Translations under genes and position numbers: made by a program
Source of the DNA: Bacteroidota bacterium
GTDB taxonomy: Bacteria > Bacteroidota > Rhodothermia > Rhodothermales > Bin80
NCBI GenBank assembly: GCA_026708685.1
Contig: JAPOUL010000078.1
Span: 1-51,322 of the forward strand
Direction: 5' to 3'
DNA: 51,322 bases
Notes under the pieces: model-generated
What the model saw: the letters and a program-made list of their open reading frames with translations, nothing else
Database searches by the model: none
Told to the model about the DNA's origin: nothing
Shown: piece after piece, positions 26,278-35,511 of the stretch
How positions within the stretch are numbered: the first letter of the stretch is position 1
How the letters are laid out: each line of letters starts with the position of its first letter

Positions 26278-26581
26278 ATCTGTTCATTTGATTGTAATTC
26301 ATGAAGTCAATATCTTCGGGCAATTATCACATGTAAGTATGCTGGAAAACCTGTTAGGATTGTGATGAGTCCTGAAGTCAATTCAACTTCGCTTTTTATA
26401 CTCATCGTAGTCTTACTCATGCACTAGTGATGATTCTTGTCATCCTATATGGAGTGGTATGTGGTTCCACTCCAGAACGATTAGGTTAGAGATAGATGAT
26501 CACCGTACGAGTTGTGTGGAGTCCTAAAGCGTTGTTAAGCGACAAATTAGATGCACTTTACAGCTCATAATGGATTGAATC
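26278..26581. other. Intergenic region containing an 8-bp inverted repeat
   Basis: These 304 bases show no coding sequence. TGGAGTGG (26450-26457) and CCACTCCA (26467-26474) form a perfect 8-bp stem with a 9-base loop, about 110 bases before the propeller gene. No T-tract follows, so this is more likely a regulatory or structural hairpin than a terminator. Confidence 0.45.
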
Positions 26582-27718
26582 ATGAGGTTATATTCTGCTT
26601 TAATATGGAGTATTGCTGTCGGTTTTTTCGGCTCCACAGCGTGTCGTACTGCAGATGACGAAACTGTAATCGAAGTATTGGATGCACCAGAATTCATAGA
26701 ACTATTCCGGCTTGGTAATGAACTTGAAGGCGACTCGGTTCTTTTCGGTAGAGTTGGAGAATTGCTTGCAGTTGATGGATCTGGAAGAATATTCATAGGA
26801 GATCATCAAGTTCCTGTGATTCATGTATTCAATAGAGATGGTGTCTTCCAGACATCTATTGGTCAATCTGGCAGTGCACCTGGAGAATTCAGTAGGATTC
26901 AGTCCATTCATGTTGAGCATTCAGATAGTCTATATGTTTTTGATTTCGGTTTGAATAGAATTTCTGTATTTGATACTGATCAATTTGAAATCCAAAGAAG
27001 TATTTCTGTCAGTCAAGACTCACTTGGTTTACCATTTAGCCTTTTAGGTTCAACCGATACGGGTTTTCTGATGACGTATGGGTGGCCCATTTCGCCTGGA
27101 GATGCGTCCGAAGATCGTTATATCCATGTCACACATGTGGGATGGGCAGCAGAGATGATTGATCTGCCAATCCATTCCGTTCAGGCATCTGAATGGTTGA
27201 CATCCTCTGAAGGCGAACAGATCTATGCGATTAGAATACCCTTTGGACGCAAGCCTGTCCTACGCAAGGGATCTTCTGGCAATCTCTATTCGGGTTGGAC
27301 AGATTCACTTAGCATCTCCATTTTTTCACTTGATGGAATTCTTCAACATTCAATCAACCATTCTCTGAAACCTGTGACTCTCACCCGCAGTGAACTTGAA
27401 CTTGCCGTAGAGGGACGTTCGGATTGGGTTAGAGATGCGATAATCAATGCTGATTTGGCTGATTTTAAGCCTGTCTATGATCATTTCATAGTTGATGATC
27501 TTGAACAAATATGGTTGAGAACAACTCCGCCCTCTATCGCAGACAGCACTGTGGAGTGGCTAGTGTTTAACGAAAAAGGACACTTATCCCATCGATTTCA
27601 TCTCCCTGTAAGCACCAACCTTCTTGAAATTCGTGATGACAGAGTCTATGCTGTTGATAGTCAATATGGGGATCAAGTCATCGTATATCAACTTAAAAAG
27701 AGTGAACTCAATGTGTGA
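26582..27718 (+). CDS. Six-bladed beta-propeller lipoprotein (NHL-like)
   Basis: The 378-residue protein has a lipoprotein signal (SIAVGFFGSTAC, Cys21). NHL-type blade motifs then recur: FGRVGELLAVDGSGRIFIGD, VIHVFNRDGVFQTSIGQ, PGEFSRIQSI and SDSLYVFDFGLNRISVFD. This is the 6-bladed propeller family abundant in Bacteroidota and Rhodothermota, of unknown function and possibly ligand-binding. It is preceded by a 304-base spacer, so it is probably a separate transcript, and is followed by the restriction-modification-like island. Confidence 0.82.
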   Translation: MRLYSALIWSIAVGFFGSTACRTADDETVIEVLDAPEFIELFRLGNELEGDSVLFGRVGELLAVDGSGRIFIGDHQVPVIHVFNRDGVFQTSIGQSGSAPGEFSRIQSIHVEHSDSLYVFDFGLNRISVFDTDQFEIQRSISVSQDSLGLPFSLLGSTDTGFLMTYGWPISPGDASEDRYIHVTHVGWAAEMIDLPIHSVQASEWLTSSEGEQIYAIRIPFGRKPVLRKGSSGNLYSGWTDSLSISIFSLDGILQHSINHSLKPVTLTRSELELAVEGRSDWVRDAIINADLADFKPVYDHFIVDDLEQIWLRTTPPSIADSTVEWLVFNEKGHLSHRFHLPVSTNLLEIRDDRVYAVDSQYGDQVIVYQLKKSELNV

Positions 27719-27841
27719 TGCTGGTACCATTAAGTTTTACCAATATACTCAGATTATAAATGCATTGTAGGGATAAACACTCCTACATTATCCACGCGAT
27801 GTTACTCTCTTGGCAGGGACTCAACGTATATATATATTCTA

Positions 27842-28822
27842 ATGAAGAGTATCCAGTCATCTGTTCCTCAGAATCCAGATAAGGACTTAAAACTTGAGTC
27901 AATGGAGAGCATGCTTCTTCAAGAGGGCACGGGAATGGGGATGAAGACATTGGACCTATTTCCTATATTTCAATCTGAGTTGATTCACGGGGATGTTGTA
28001 GATGTTCTCAGTAAGTGTGATAGACAACATAAATTTGATGTAATTATTGCTGATCCTCCCTACAATATCGGCAAAGATTTTGGTCAGAGAACTGGGAAGA
28101 TGACACTTCCAGATTATGTTGAATGGTGTAAGGACTGGCTATCATTATGTTTCGAATTTTTATCTGAAAATGGAATCATATACGTGTACGGGTTTTCAGA
28201 AATACTTGCTCGGATATCTGTCTTGTATCCTGTTGAAAAACAACGGTGGCTCGTTTGGCATTACACCAACAAAACAGTTCCTTCGTCCAAGTTTTGGCAG
28301 AGATCACATGAAAGTATTCTTTGTTTGTGGAATTCAGAAACTGTACCGAATCTCGAAATAGACCAGATTCGTGAACCATATACGGAAGGATATAAAACTG
28401 CAATCGGTCGGACAAGGGCAGGTACGAAATCACGCTTTGGCGATGGCAAAGAAACGGTTTACCTTGATCATGGTGGGGCATTGCCTCGTGACGTTCTGAA
28501 AATACCCGCATTGGCTGGGGGTGCGGGTGCACGGGAAAGATGGTTTATGTGTTATGATCACGACAGGAAAGTCCTTCCTCCTTCAGAGATCAATAACTAT
28601 AGAAACTGTCGAATAATGAAGCACCCAACTCAAAAGCCCATGGAACTCACTCGTAGATTGATTCAGTCTCGTATTAAAGGATCGGATGGTAGAGTGCTGA
28701 TTCCTTTTGCTGGATCTGGTTCTGAATGTGTGGTAGCGAATGAATTGGGGATTGAGTGGATTGGCATCGAAATTAATGAAGAGTATGTAGAATTCGCAAG
28801 AAAATGGTTGGATCAGTATTGA
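27842..28822 (+). CDS. DNA amino-methyltransferase (N6-adenine or N4-cytosine), beta class
   Basis: This 326-residue methyltransferase has the catalytic motif D71-P-P-Y74 before the AdoMet-binding motif F289-AGSG293, the order of beta-class enzymes. It also has HPTQKP, the conserved segment just before the AdoMet site, and GIEWIGIEINEEYVEFAR after it. DPPY can serve either N6-adenine or N4-cytosine methylation, so the target base is uncertain. An alternative start at residue 21 or 24 is possible. It opens the restriction-modification-like island, and the 183 bases between it and the C5 methyltransferase hold no convincing gene. An AT-rich tract (27829-27836) lies just before the ATG. Confidence 0.93.
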   Translation: MKSIQSSVPQNPDKDLKLESMESMLLQEGTGMGMKTLDLFPIFQSELIHGDVVDVLSKCDRQHKFDVIIADPPYNIGKDFGQRTGKMTLPDYVEWCKDWLSLCFEFLSENGIIYVYGFSEILARISVLYPVEKQRWLVWHYTNKTVPSSKFWQRSHESILCLWNSETVPNLEIDQIREPYTEGYKTAIGRTRAGTKSRFGDGKETVYLDHGGALPRDVLKIPALAGGAGARERWFMCYDHDRKVLPPSEINNYRNCRIMKHPTQKPMELTRRLIQSRIKGSDGRVLIPFAGSGSECVVANELGIEWIGIEINEEYVEFARKWLDQY

Positions 28823-29005
28823 GGCTAACGCCATGTATGGACCAACTCTTGCGTCAACTGATCAAACGGATACCATGACTGTTTTACCGCATGGGTAAGC
28901 GTACTCTGTTACGCTTGTCTGATGGAGAAAAAGTTACTCTGATTGAGAAATCATCTAAGTTAAGCGTATAAGTACTCGTTTGATCTATTTGTTGATTAGA
29001 TTCAA

Positions 29006-30064
29006 ATGTCTGAGAGTATTCCCATCAAAGCTTTTGATCTGTTTTGTGGCATAGGAGGACTATCCTATGGCATGCAGATGGCAGGCATTCCCGTTGTTGC
29101 CGGATTGGATAGCGATCCAACATGTCGTTATGCTTATGAGCAAAACTGTAATGCTACATTTATCCAAACGGATATCCGAACATCAAATTATTCAGATATT
29201 TCCTCTTATTTCAACGGAGCAAAGTATCGTATCCTTGTTGGATGTGCCCCATGCCAGCCATTTTCTGCTCACACGGCAAAGATTGGAGCAGATCGTAGAA
29301 GCGACAACAGATGGGATCTAATTGATGAATTTTTGAGATTCATTGTTGACGGAAGACCAGAAATCGCCTCCATGGAAAATGTACCCGGACTCAGAAAAGA
29401 AGATGTGTATGTAACCTTCAAGGATTCCTTGGAGGGTTTGGGATATCAGGTCGTGGATGGTATTGTGCAATGTGAACATTATGGAGTGCCTCAAAAGCGT
29501 CGTCGTTTAGTCTTAATCGCTTCCTTACTGGGTGATATATCCTTGCCTGAGAAAAGTCTGAATACACCGATCTCTGTAAACGAATCCATAGGGCATCTTC
29601 CCCATCTTGACAATGGTAAGGCGAGTCCAGAGGACGCAATGCATGTGAGCAGGCAGCTATCTCCTCTAAATTTGAAACGGATCAAGGCTTCTGTTCCCGC
29701 TGGAACATGGAACGATTGGCCAGAGGATTTGCTACTGGAGTGCCATAAAAAAAGTAGTGGTAAAACGTACTCCTGCGTTTATGGGCGAATGAGTTGGGAT
29801 AAACCCTCTCCCACGATTACCACGAATTTTTATTCATACGGCTCTGGGCGTTTTGGTCATCCCGAACAAGATAGAGCGTTGAGTATGCGGGAAGGAGCAA
29901 TATTGCAATCATTTCCAGAGGATTATAAATTTTCTTCTCCTGATCAGCCATGTTCTCTGAGTGCATTGGGCAGACATATTGGTAATGCTGTCCCTCCGCT
30001 ACTGGGTCAAGCGATTGGTCTATCTATGAGGAAACATATCGTACAATTTGATGGCACAATTTGA
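29006..30064 (+). CDS. DNA (cytosine-5) methyltransferase
   Basis: This 352-residue enzyme has the ordered C5-methyltransferase motifs: I (D11-LFCGIGG), IV (P82-C83-Q84-PFS with the catalytic Cys83), VI (E124-N-V), VIII (GVPQKRRRLVLIAS) and X (GRHIGNAVPP). The target-recognition region lies at about 215-280. Its 3' end overlaps the ATG of the GHKL-nuclease by 14 bases, so methylase and putative nuclease are co-translated, as in type II restriction-modification pairs. A second methyltransferase of different chemistry lies upstream. Two modification enzymes may protect the two strands of an asymmetric site or two bases of one site. Confidence 0.95.
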   Translation: MSESIPIKAFDLFCGIGGLSYGMQMAGIPVVAGLDSDPTCRYAYEQNCNATFIQTDIRTSNYSDISSYFNGAKYRILVGCAPCQPFSAHTAKIGADRRSDNRWDLIDEFLRFIVDGRPEIASMENVPGLRKEDVYVTFKDSLEGLGYQVVDGIVQCEHYGVPQKRRRLVLIASLLGDISLPEKSLNTPISVNESIGHLPHLDNGKASPEDAMHVSRQLSPLNLKRIKASVPAGTWNDWPEDLLLECHKKSSGKTYSCVYGRMSWDKPSPTITTNFYSYGSGRFGHPEQDRALSMREGAILQSFPEDYKFSSPDQPCSLSALGRHIGNAVPPLLGQAIGLSMRKHIVQFDGTI

Positions 30065-32024
30065 ATTGAAGTGTGGCTTAAATGCTCTGAATCATTTAGG
30101 CATTAATTTATATAGTAATGTTCCGGCTGTCCTATCTGAACTCATTGCTAACGCGTGGGATGCCGATGCAAGTGAAGTACGTTTGACGGTACACCAAGCT
30201 GGTGAAAAGACCAAGATCGTTGTCATAGATGACGGTTGTGGGATGGACGAAAATGATCTCAATGATAAGTTTTTAACCGTTGGTTATCAGCGAAGAAAAG
30301 ATCAGAACGATGACTATACGTCCAACAGGAATCGTAAAGTCATGGGTAGAAAGGGTATTGGTAAGCTTTCGATTTTCTCAATCTCCGAACATATTCAAGT
30401 CTACACGAAGAAGAATGGTGAAACCATTGGGTTAGAACTTGATCATGAAAGTATTAAACAGGATATTGAAAATGGTAACCCACATTATCCTCATCCAATT
30501 GATGATATTCCCAAAGATTATCAAGTGAGTACTTTGACGGGAACGATCATCGTCTTGTCTCAACTAAAAAAACGTATTCAGAAAACAATATGCAGGAATT
30601 TAAGAAAACGTATTTCTCGGAGATTTAACGTTTGGTCTGAAGACTTTCGCGTATTCGTTGATGGCCACGAAGTAAGCATCACCGACCGGGATTATTTTAC
30701 CAAGCTTGAATATGTTGTTGTTTACGGTGAGTATGAGCAGTCACATTTTAAGCATCTTCAGGAGCAAAATCGTTTTGAGATCCGCGATCATTTTATTGAC
30801 GAAAAAAGAAACTATAACATTAAAGGGTGGATAGGTCTTGTCAAAAGATCAAATGTATTACAGGAGGGTGACGATAACCTGAACAAACTCGCCATTTTAA
30901 CTCGTGGTAAAGTTGCTTCTGAAGATATTCTTGAGACCTTCAGATTGGGAGGGCTTTATACAAAATTCTTGATAGGAGAATTAGAAGCAGATTTTCTAGA
31001 TTTAAGCAACGAGGATGATATAATAACGTCTAGTAGACAGGATTTTATTCGGGATGATGAGCGCTTTATTTCTCTGCGTGGGTTTGTAGAAAACGAGCTG
31101 AGTTTTCTTGAAAAACAGCGTATTCAATACAAGCGTGAGGAAGGTGTGCAGAAGGCCGAGGAAATTCCTGCCATTAAAGAATGGTTCAAGGAGCTTAAAG
31201 GTGATGCACGAAAATCTGCCACTAAGCTCTTCGCGAAAATTAATGTTATCGTCACGGAAGAGGAGCATAGAAAAACAATGTATCAGTATGGAGTATTGGC
31301 TTTTGAACATCTTCATCATAAGAAAAGGTTGAATGATTTAGACCACCTTGATATTCGCCAGCTTGATGCAGTTGTCCGTTTGTTTTCTGAATTAGACGAT
31401 ATTGAGGCTTCTTGGTATCACCAAATCACGCAAGGTCGCTTGAATGTGATTCGGAAGTTAATTCGTCACATTGAAGATAATGCTTATGAAAAAGTGATTC
31501 AGGAGCATATCTATACGCATTTGTGGTTACTGGATCCATCCTGGGATATGGCAACCGAAACCCCATATATGGAGCGTACGATCAAGAAAGAGTTTCAAAA
31601 ACTTTCTGAAACGAAAGCATCAAGTTCGGAGGTAGAAGGGCGGATTGACATCATCTATAAAAAGTCAACGGGTAAACATATTATCATTGAATTAAAGCGA
31701 GCCAGTGTCTGGACAGACACTCTTACATTACTTCAACAAGTAGAAAAATACAGGGAAGCCGTGATTCGTGAGGCGAGACAGGCCGGCGAAAGCGACTCTG
31801 TTGAAACGATTTGTTTGGTTGGGTGTGAGCTTAGAGATTGGGGTACTTCAGAGTCAAAGAAGTTATCTGAAGATACTCTAAAACCCAGAAATATTAGAGT
31901 CGTTACCTATCAGCAGTTAATTAAGGATGCTGAGATTGCATATCGAAACTATCTTGAAAAATCTATAGATAGAGGGCGAATCAGAAAATTATTGAATGCA
32001 ATTGAGCAGTATTCTTTTGAGTAA
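30051..32024 (+). CDS. GHKL (MORC/MutL-type) ATPase fused to a PD-(D/E)XK nuclease, candidate restriction enzyme
   Basis: This 657-residue protein starts at ATG 30051 inside the end of the C5-methyltransferase gene. The Bergerat ATPase is complete: N-box E30-LIAN34 followed by AWDADA, D60-DGCG64, and lid G99-RKGIG104. The middle region is helical. A segment HLWLLDPSWDMAT leads into the nuclease core R531-I-D533 and E547-L-K549 (D...ELK). This domain set with neighbouring methyltransferases matches MutL/MORC-like ATPases described in prokaryotic restriction-modification systems. It may belong to the HgiDII/BbrUII group of restriction enzymes, which I recall as having this build but could not search. 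It would cut unmodified DNA in an ATP-dependent way. It ends before a terminator-like hairpin. Confidence 0.88.
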   Translation: MAQFELKCGLNALNHLGINLYSNVPAVLSELIANAWDADASEVRLTVHQAGEKTKIVVIDDGCGMDENDLNDKFLTVGYQRRKDQNDDYTSNRNRKVMGRKGIGKLSIFSISEHIQVYTKKNGETIGLELDHESIKQDIENGNPHYPHPIDDIPKDYQVSTLTGTIIVLSQLKKRIQKTICRNLRKRISRRFNVWSEDFRVFVDGHEVSITDRDYFTKLEYVVVYGEYEQSHFKHLQEQNRFEIRDHFIDEKRNYNIKGWIGLVKRSNVLQEGDDNLNKLAILTRGKVASEDILETFRLGGLYTKFLIGELEADFLDLSNEDDIITSSRQDFIRDDERFISLRGFVENELSFLEKQRIQYKREEGVQKAEEIPAIKEWFKELKGDARKSATKLFAKINVIVTEEEHRKTMYQYGVLAFEHLHHKKRLNDLDHLDIRQLDAVVRLFSELDDIEASWYHQITQGRLNVIRKLIRHIEDNAYEKVIQEHIYTHLWLLDPSWDMATETPYMERTIKKEFQKLSETKASSSEVEGRIDIIYKKSTGKHIIIELKRASVWTDTLTLLQQVEKYREAVIREARQAGESDSVETICLVGCELRDWGTSESKKLSEDTLKPRNIRVVTYQQLIKDAEIAYRNYLEKSIDRGRIRKLLNAIEQYSFE

Positions 32025-32055
32025 TGGTCTGTGAAGGCCTTTGCCTGTTCACAGA

Positions 32056-32086
32056 AACCCTCTCAGGAGCATCTGTCAGGGTTTTT
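32056..32086 (+). terminator. Intrinsic terminator after the restriction-modification-like operon
   Basis: AACCCT (32056-32061) pairs with AGGGTT (32078-32083). An inner CAG/CTG pair sits around the GAGCAT loop, and a run of five T residues (32082-32086) follows. It lies 32 bases after the nuclease stop codon and probably ends the three-gene transcript. Confidence 0.65.
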
Positions 32087-32284
32087 CTGAAAAGGTAATC
32101 AATACGGCTTTGTGAAAAGCATGACCATAGTTTGAAATTCGTAAGAAATCAATCTACGAGTGATTTGCGGTGTTAACGATTTACCTACTCATTTGTATGA
32201 GAGAAGGCAATGCGATCATCGGGGTTTGCCTCGTAATGACTTCTATAATCAAATCACTTGTAGAAAACAATTACGAATCAGTGT

Positions 32285-33613
32285 TTATTTTGCACTGAGT
32301 TGATGTCCATCCCAATGAACCATGGTTTCCATCTCAATGGAGGCGTTGATCAAGTGTGCACAAGCGGCAGCATGATGTCCAACTTCAGCATCTTCTTTCG
32401 TAGGGTTTCCACTACGAATAGCGTTCAACCATTCTTGAATATGGATGGACATAGAGTCTTTTCCCTCAGCATGATACACCTCTTCACCAGCAACCATTGC
32501 AGGGGAGCGACTGGATGGGATTTCTTCATGACGAATCTCCGAATCTGCAATGTAGGCATCGGCCAAATCCTTTGGCCAGCTTGCTGTAATCCAGCTATTG
32601 CTTTCGTTAACACGTTCGGGGATAAATCGCAATCCACCACCAAAGACTAAGGATCCTTCCGTTCCAAGAATCCGCATTCCACCAGAATTCCCACCTTGAT
32701 TATTAAAGGTTCCACTCAGATTGACCATAAAGCCGTCGGGATATTTCAGAGACGCATTAATTGTATCGGGGACATCTCTGGAGTTGATCCAACGGTAAAG
32801 ATCTCCCATTGCAATCACCTGTTCAGGAATGGCTGAACCCATCAAGTAGTTGATCGTCGTACAGGTATGGACGTAGAGATCGGTGGACAGTCCACCAGAG
32901 TAATCCTTGTAGCAACGCCAACGGAAAAAACGCTCGGGGCTGTAGGGTCGCTTCGGGGCAGAGCCAAGAAATAAATCCCAATCTACGGTTTGAGGAGATG
33001 CATCGGGAGGAATCGGATAGATCCAAGCACCCGAAGCGGTGTTACGATTTGTGCTTGCCCGAATCATGGTGACCTGTCCGAGCTTTCCCTCCTGAATCAT
33101 TTGACGTGCCTTTTGAATGAGGATACTGTTCGGTCCAGGACTTCCTACCTGTACAGCGAGTTGATTGCTTCTCTGGGCCTGGATTATGTCGGCTCCCTCT
33201 TCAATGGAATAGGTCAGTGGTTTTTCAATATAGGCATGCTTACCAGCGTTCAACGAATCGACAGAATGTTGATAATGCCAATGATCTGGACTGGAAATCA
33301 CGACCGCGTCAACATCATCTCTTGAGATGATCTCACGATAATCGGCCATGGTATCTACGTTTCCCCCAATGCGGTCATTGATTCGCTCTAAGCGACCAGT
33401 GTAGGCATCACATGCAGCGACAATCTCTACTTCGGGAAATGCTTTGAGCGATTCAACCAGTCCATGTGCCCGAGCACCCGCTCCAATCATTCCGATCGTG
33501 ATACGATCGCTTGGAGGGACAAATTCAGGGCGTGCTCCCAGAGCAAGTCCGGCAGAGCCGAGTGCACTGGAACGTAAAAAATCTCTTCGTGAAACGGTAA
33601 AGTGTTGAGCCAT
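32285..33613 (-). CDS. Exported Gfo/Idh/MocA-family oxidoreductase
   Basis: This 442-residue NAD(P)-dependent sugar oxidoreductase has a Tat-type leader (SRRDFLRSSALGSAGLAL). The Rossmann motif is IGMIGAGARAHG and the family catalytic-lysine segment is HAYIEKPLTYS. Exported Gfo/Idh/MocA proteins with Tat signals are typical of Bacteroidota and planctomycetes. They carry a tightly bound nucleotide and oxidise or reduce sugars, including at carbon 3. It ends a minus-strand operon CBM9-DUF1080-Gfo: the DUF1080 stop is only 4 bases before its ATG. With DUF1080 next to it, a 3-keto-glycoside pathway is a reasonable inference. Confidence 0.92.
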   Translation of the reverse strand: MAQHFTVSRRDFLRSSALGSAGLALGARPEFVPPSDRITIGMIGAGARAHGLVESLKAFPEVEIVAACDAYTGRLERINDRIGGNVDTMADYREIISRDDVDAVVISSPDHWHYQHSVDSLNAGKHAYIEKPLTYSIEEGADIIQAQRSNQLAVQVGSPGPNSILIQKARQMIQEGKLGQVTMIRASTNRNTASGAWIYPIPPDASPQTVDWDLFLGSAPKRPYSPERFFRWRCYKDYSGGLSTDLYVHTCTTINYLMGSAIPEQVIAMGDLYRWINSRDVPDTINASLKYPDGFMVNLSGTFNNQGGNSGGMRILGTEGSLVFGGGLRFIPERVNESNSWITASWPKDLADAYIADSEIRHEEIPSSRSPAMVAGEEVYHAEGKDSMSIHIQEWLNAIRSGNPTKEDAEVGHHAAACAHLINASIEMETMVHWDGHQLSAK

Positions 33614-33617
33614 CAGA

Positions 33618-34616
33618 TTATAGAATTGGAGTTAATATAAGATTACGATAGAGGATACGACCATGATCCCCTTGCAAATAAATGGGGCCGGGAGAGAATT
33701 CGTCAGCAGTCATGGCTCCACCTGTGACACCATGAATAGGCTGATTATCAATGATCTTGGTTCCATTTAAGATGACCGTCAGGTGCCTCTGGTAGAGGGT
33801 TATATCCATAGATTGCCATTCGTCTGCCGGTTTTTCAGCATTCGCGGAAGGTTGAATCCGACTGTAGAGTGCCCCCATATGATGTTGGTTGAGATCCATC
33901 CCATACGTATCTGCAACCTGAATTTCATAGATCCCCCGTAGATAGACACCACTGTTACTTCCCTTAGGGATATTGACATCAAGCGTTAATCGAAAATCTT
34001 CAAAGGTAGAAACGGTGCGAAGATTTCCGTAGGAAATATACTCACCATCCTCAGATTGTACTGGATCATTGATGAGGAGGCCATCTTCTGCCTTAAATCC
34101 ATTGACCTGATCTTCATTGATCAAACTCCATCCTCTAAGGTCTACCCCATTAAATAGCTCCATCGGATCACCAAAAGTGATTTGAGAAAGATCAGGAGCT
34201 GGGGGTAATTCGGGAATTCGCGTCGCCTCAAAGTCAATCATCTGAGATCCGAACCCAGAATGATCAGGAAAATGAGCTACTCCCTTTATCTGATCACCGT
34301 CTGATTGTAGAGTGAACGTATTGGTGACGGTGAAACTTCGCGAGCTCCCGTCTTCTACATTCTGGTTGACGGTTTCTACTCTGGTCACCGTTAACACATC
34401 ATCAGTAATATTGACACTGGCGACGGGCAGGACGCTTCCACCGTACCATAATAGGGAGGCATCAAGAAGGCCCTGGTCATGGGTAATCTCCAACCAGCCA
34501 GCTCCTCCGGGTAAATGAAGTGTCCAGCGGCCTTCAAAAGAATCAGCCATTTCTTGAGCGAACACTGGCGTGACACATAGAGAGATGAAGAAGAAATGAA
34601 CGAATCGTAACAGCAT
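33618..34616 (-). CDS. Exported DUF1080 protein (3-keto-disaccharide hydrolase type)
   Basis: This 332-residue protein has a cleavable signal (FVHFFFISLCVTPVFAQ). Residues about 25-140 are a beta-rich domain. Residues about 155-330 are the concanavalin-like DUF1080 domain: LFNGVDLRGWSL, DFRLTLDVNIPKGSNSG and GVYLRGIYEIQVAD, ending GPIYLQGDHGRILYRN. DUF1080 members have been shown to cleave 3-keto-glycosides, which are made by oxidising a sugar at C3. Its place directly before the Gfo/Idh/MocA gene, and near the ThuA and sugar isomerase genes, supports that role. The substrate is unknown. Confidence 0.92.
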   Translation of the reverse strand: MLLRFVHFFFISLCVTPVFAQEMADSFEGRWTLHLPGGAGWLEITHDQGLLDASLLWYGGSVLPVASVNITDDVLTVTRVETVNQNVEDGSSRSFTVTNTFTLQSDGDQIKGVAHFPDHSGFGSQMIDFEATRIPELPPAPDLSQITFGDPMELFNGVDLRGWSLINEDQVNGFKAEDGLLINDPVQSEDGEYISYGNLRTVSTFEDFRLTLDVNIPKGSNSGVYLRGIYEIQVADTYGMDLNQHHMGALYSRIQPSANAEKPADEWQSMDITLYQRHLTVILNGTKIIDNQPIHGVTGGAMTADEFSPGPIYLQGDHGRILYRNLILTPIL

Positions 34617-34665
34617 GATAGGTTATGGATAGGTTGGTCTGATATAATGATAGGTTGAAGAAGGA

Positions 34666-35511
34666 TTATTCAGCACGCCTTTCGATGGGTTTCTGTGGTC
34701 CTGTTAGGATCATTCGCCCCCATGTCGCATCATCATCACCCGTCCCATAGATCATGAAATGTCCACCATAGGGGCCACCGTCTGGATCACAGTGAACGAT
34801 TTCGAACCCGTACAAATCTCCCACCTGCGGTGGAGTCCATCGCGGATCACTTTTTCCTAATGTAGGCATCATGCGTACCTTCGCTTCCAAAATAAAATCC
34901 GCCTCCGAGGTTCCCCAAGGGTTGAAGGTGAATTCATACGATACATCCTCGGCAGGAATAGGCTCCTCAATGCGTTGTTCATTTGCAGTTCCATGTCGCC
35001 ACCATGCTCCATAATCGGGCTTGGCGGCATCAGCCACAAAGCAGAATGCATTGTCACCCTGCCCCCAATACTCGGGTGCTTCGTCTCGGGGAGCTTCAAG
35101 AAAAAAGCAAATACTATCGCGTAGATACCACGCAAATGGTTCCTCTCCAGGGGCATCAACATCATTGACATTATCCTTGACTTCCGCACCAAAATACAGA
35201 TATTCCGAATCCCATGCCACATAATAACGAGCTTGCAGATCATCTTCAGGATGAGGCTCATTTCCATGATCCGTAAGGCGATTGCGCCGTCCATCGTCAT
35301 ACCAGAATGTGTGACGAAGCCTGTAAATATCCCAGACTCCATCCGAGAATGCAAAATCTTTCCACTCCGTCAAGTCCCCATCAATGTCTGGCGACATTGT
35401 TAATTGGGGTACCAGAAGTTTTACGGTCTCTGTTGGTCGGGGAGCGTCCTGAGCCACGACTGTGAGCCCAAAGAAGGCAAGCGATAGGAAGCATATGGTG
35501 CACTTCATCAT
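34666..35511 (-). CDS. Exported CBM9-like carbohydrate-binding protein
   Basis: This 281-residue protein begins with a signal peptide (CTICFLSLAFFGLTVVAQ). The rest resembles a family 9 carbohydrate-binding module: DIDGDLTEWKDFAFSDG, YYVAWDSEYLYFGAEVKDN, RDSICFFLEAP, and the terminal FEIVHCDPDGG and WGRMILTG. Such proteins bind sugar reducing ends or are accessory subunits of sugar-oxidising complexes. It is first in the minus-strand CBM9-DUF1080-Gfo unit, 49 bases upstream of DUF1080. Two adjacent ATG codons (35506-35511) can both serve as start. Confidence 0.82.
   Translation of the reverse strand: MMKCTICFLSLAFFGLTVVAQDAPRPTETVKLLVPQLTMSPDIDGDLTEWKDFAFSDGVWDIYRLRHTFWYDDGRRNRLTDHGNEPHPEDDLQARYYVAWDSEYLYFGAEVKDNVNDVDAPGEEPFAWYLRDSICFFLEAPRDEAPEYWGQGDNAFCFVADAAKPDYGAWWRHGTANEQRIEEPIPAEDVSYEFTFNPWGTSEADFILEAKVRMMPTLGKSDPRWTPPQVGDLYGFEIVHCDPDGGPYGGHFMIYGTGDDDATWGRMILTGPQKPIERRAE

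Noticed and set aside
28891-28971. 26-codon frame between the two methyltransferase genes, considered as a controller peptide
   Set aside because: Too short, no helix-turn-helix pattern and no ribosome-binding site; the 183-base gap is treated as non-coding.
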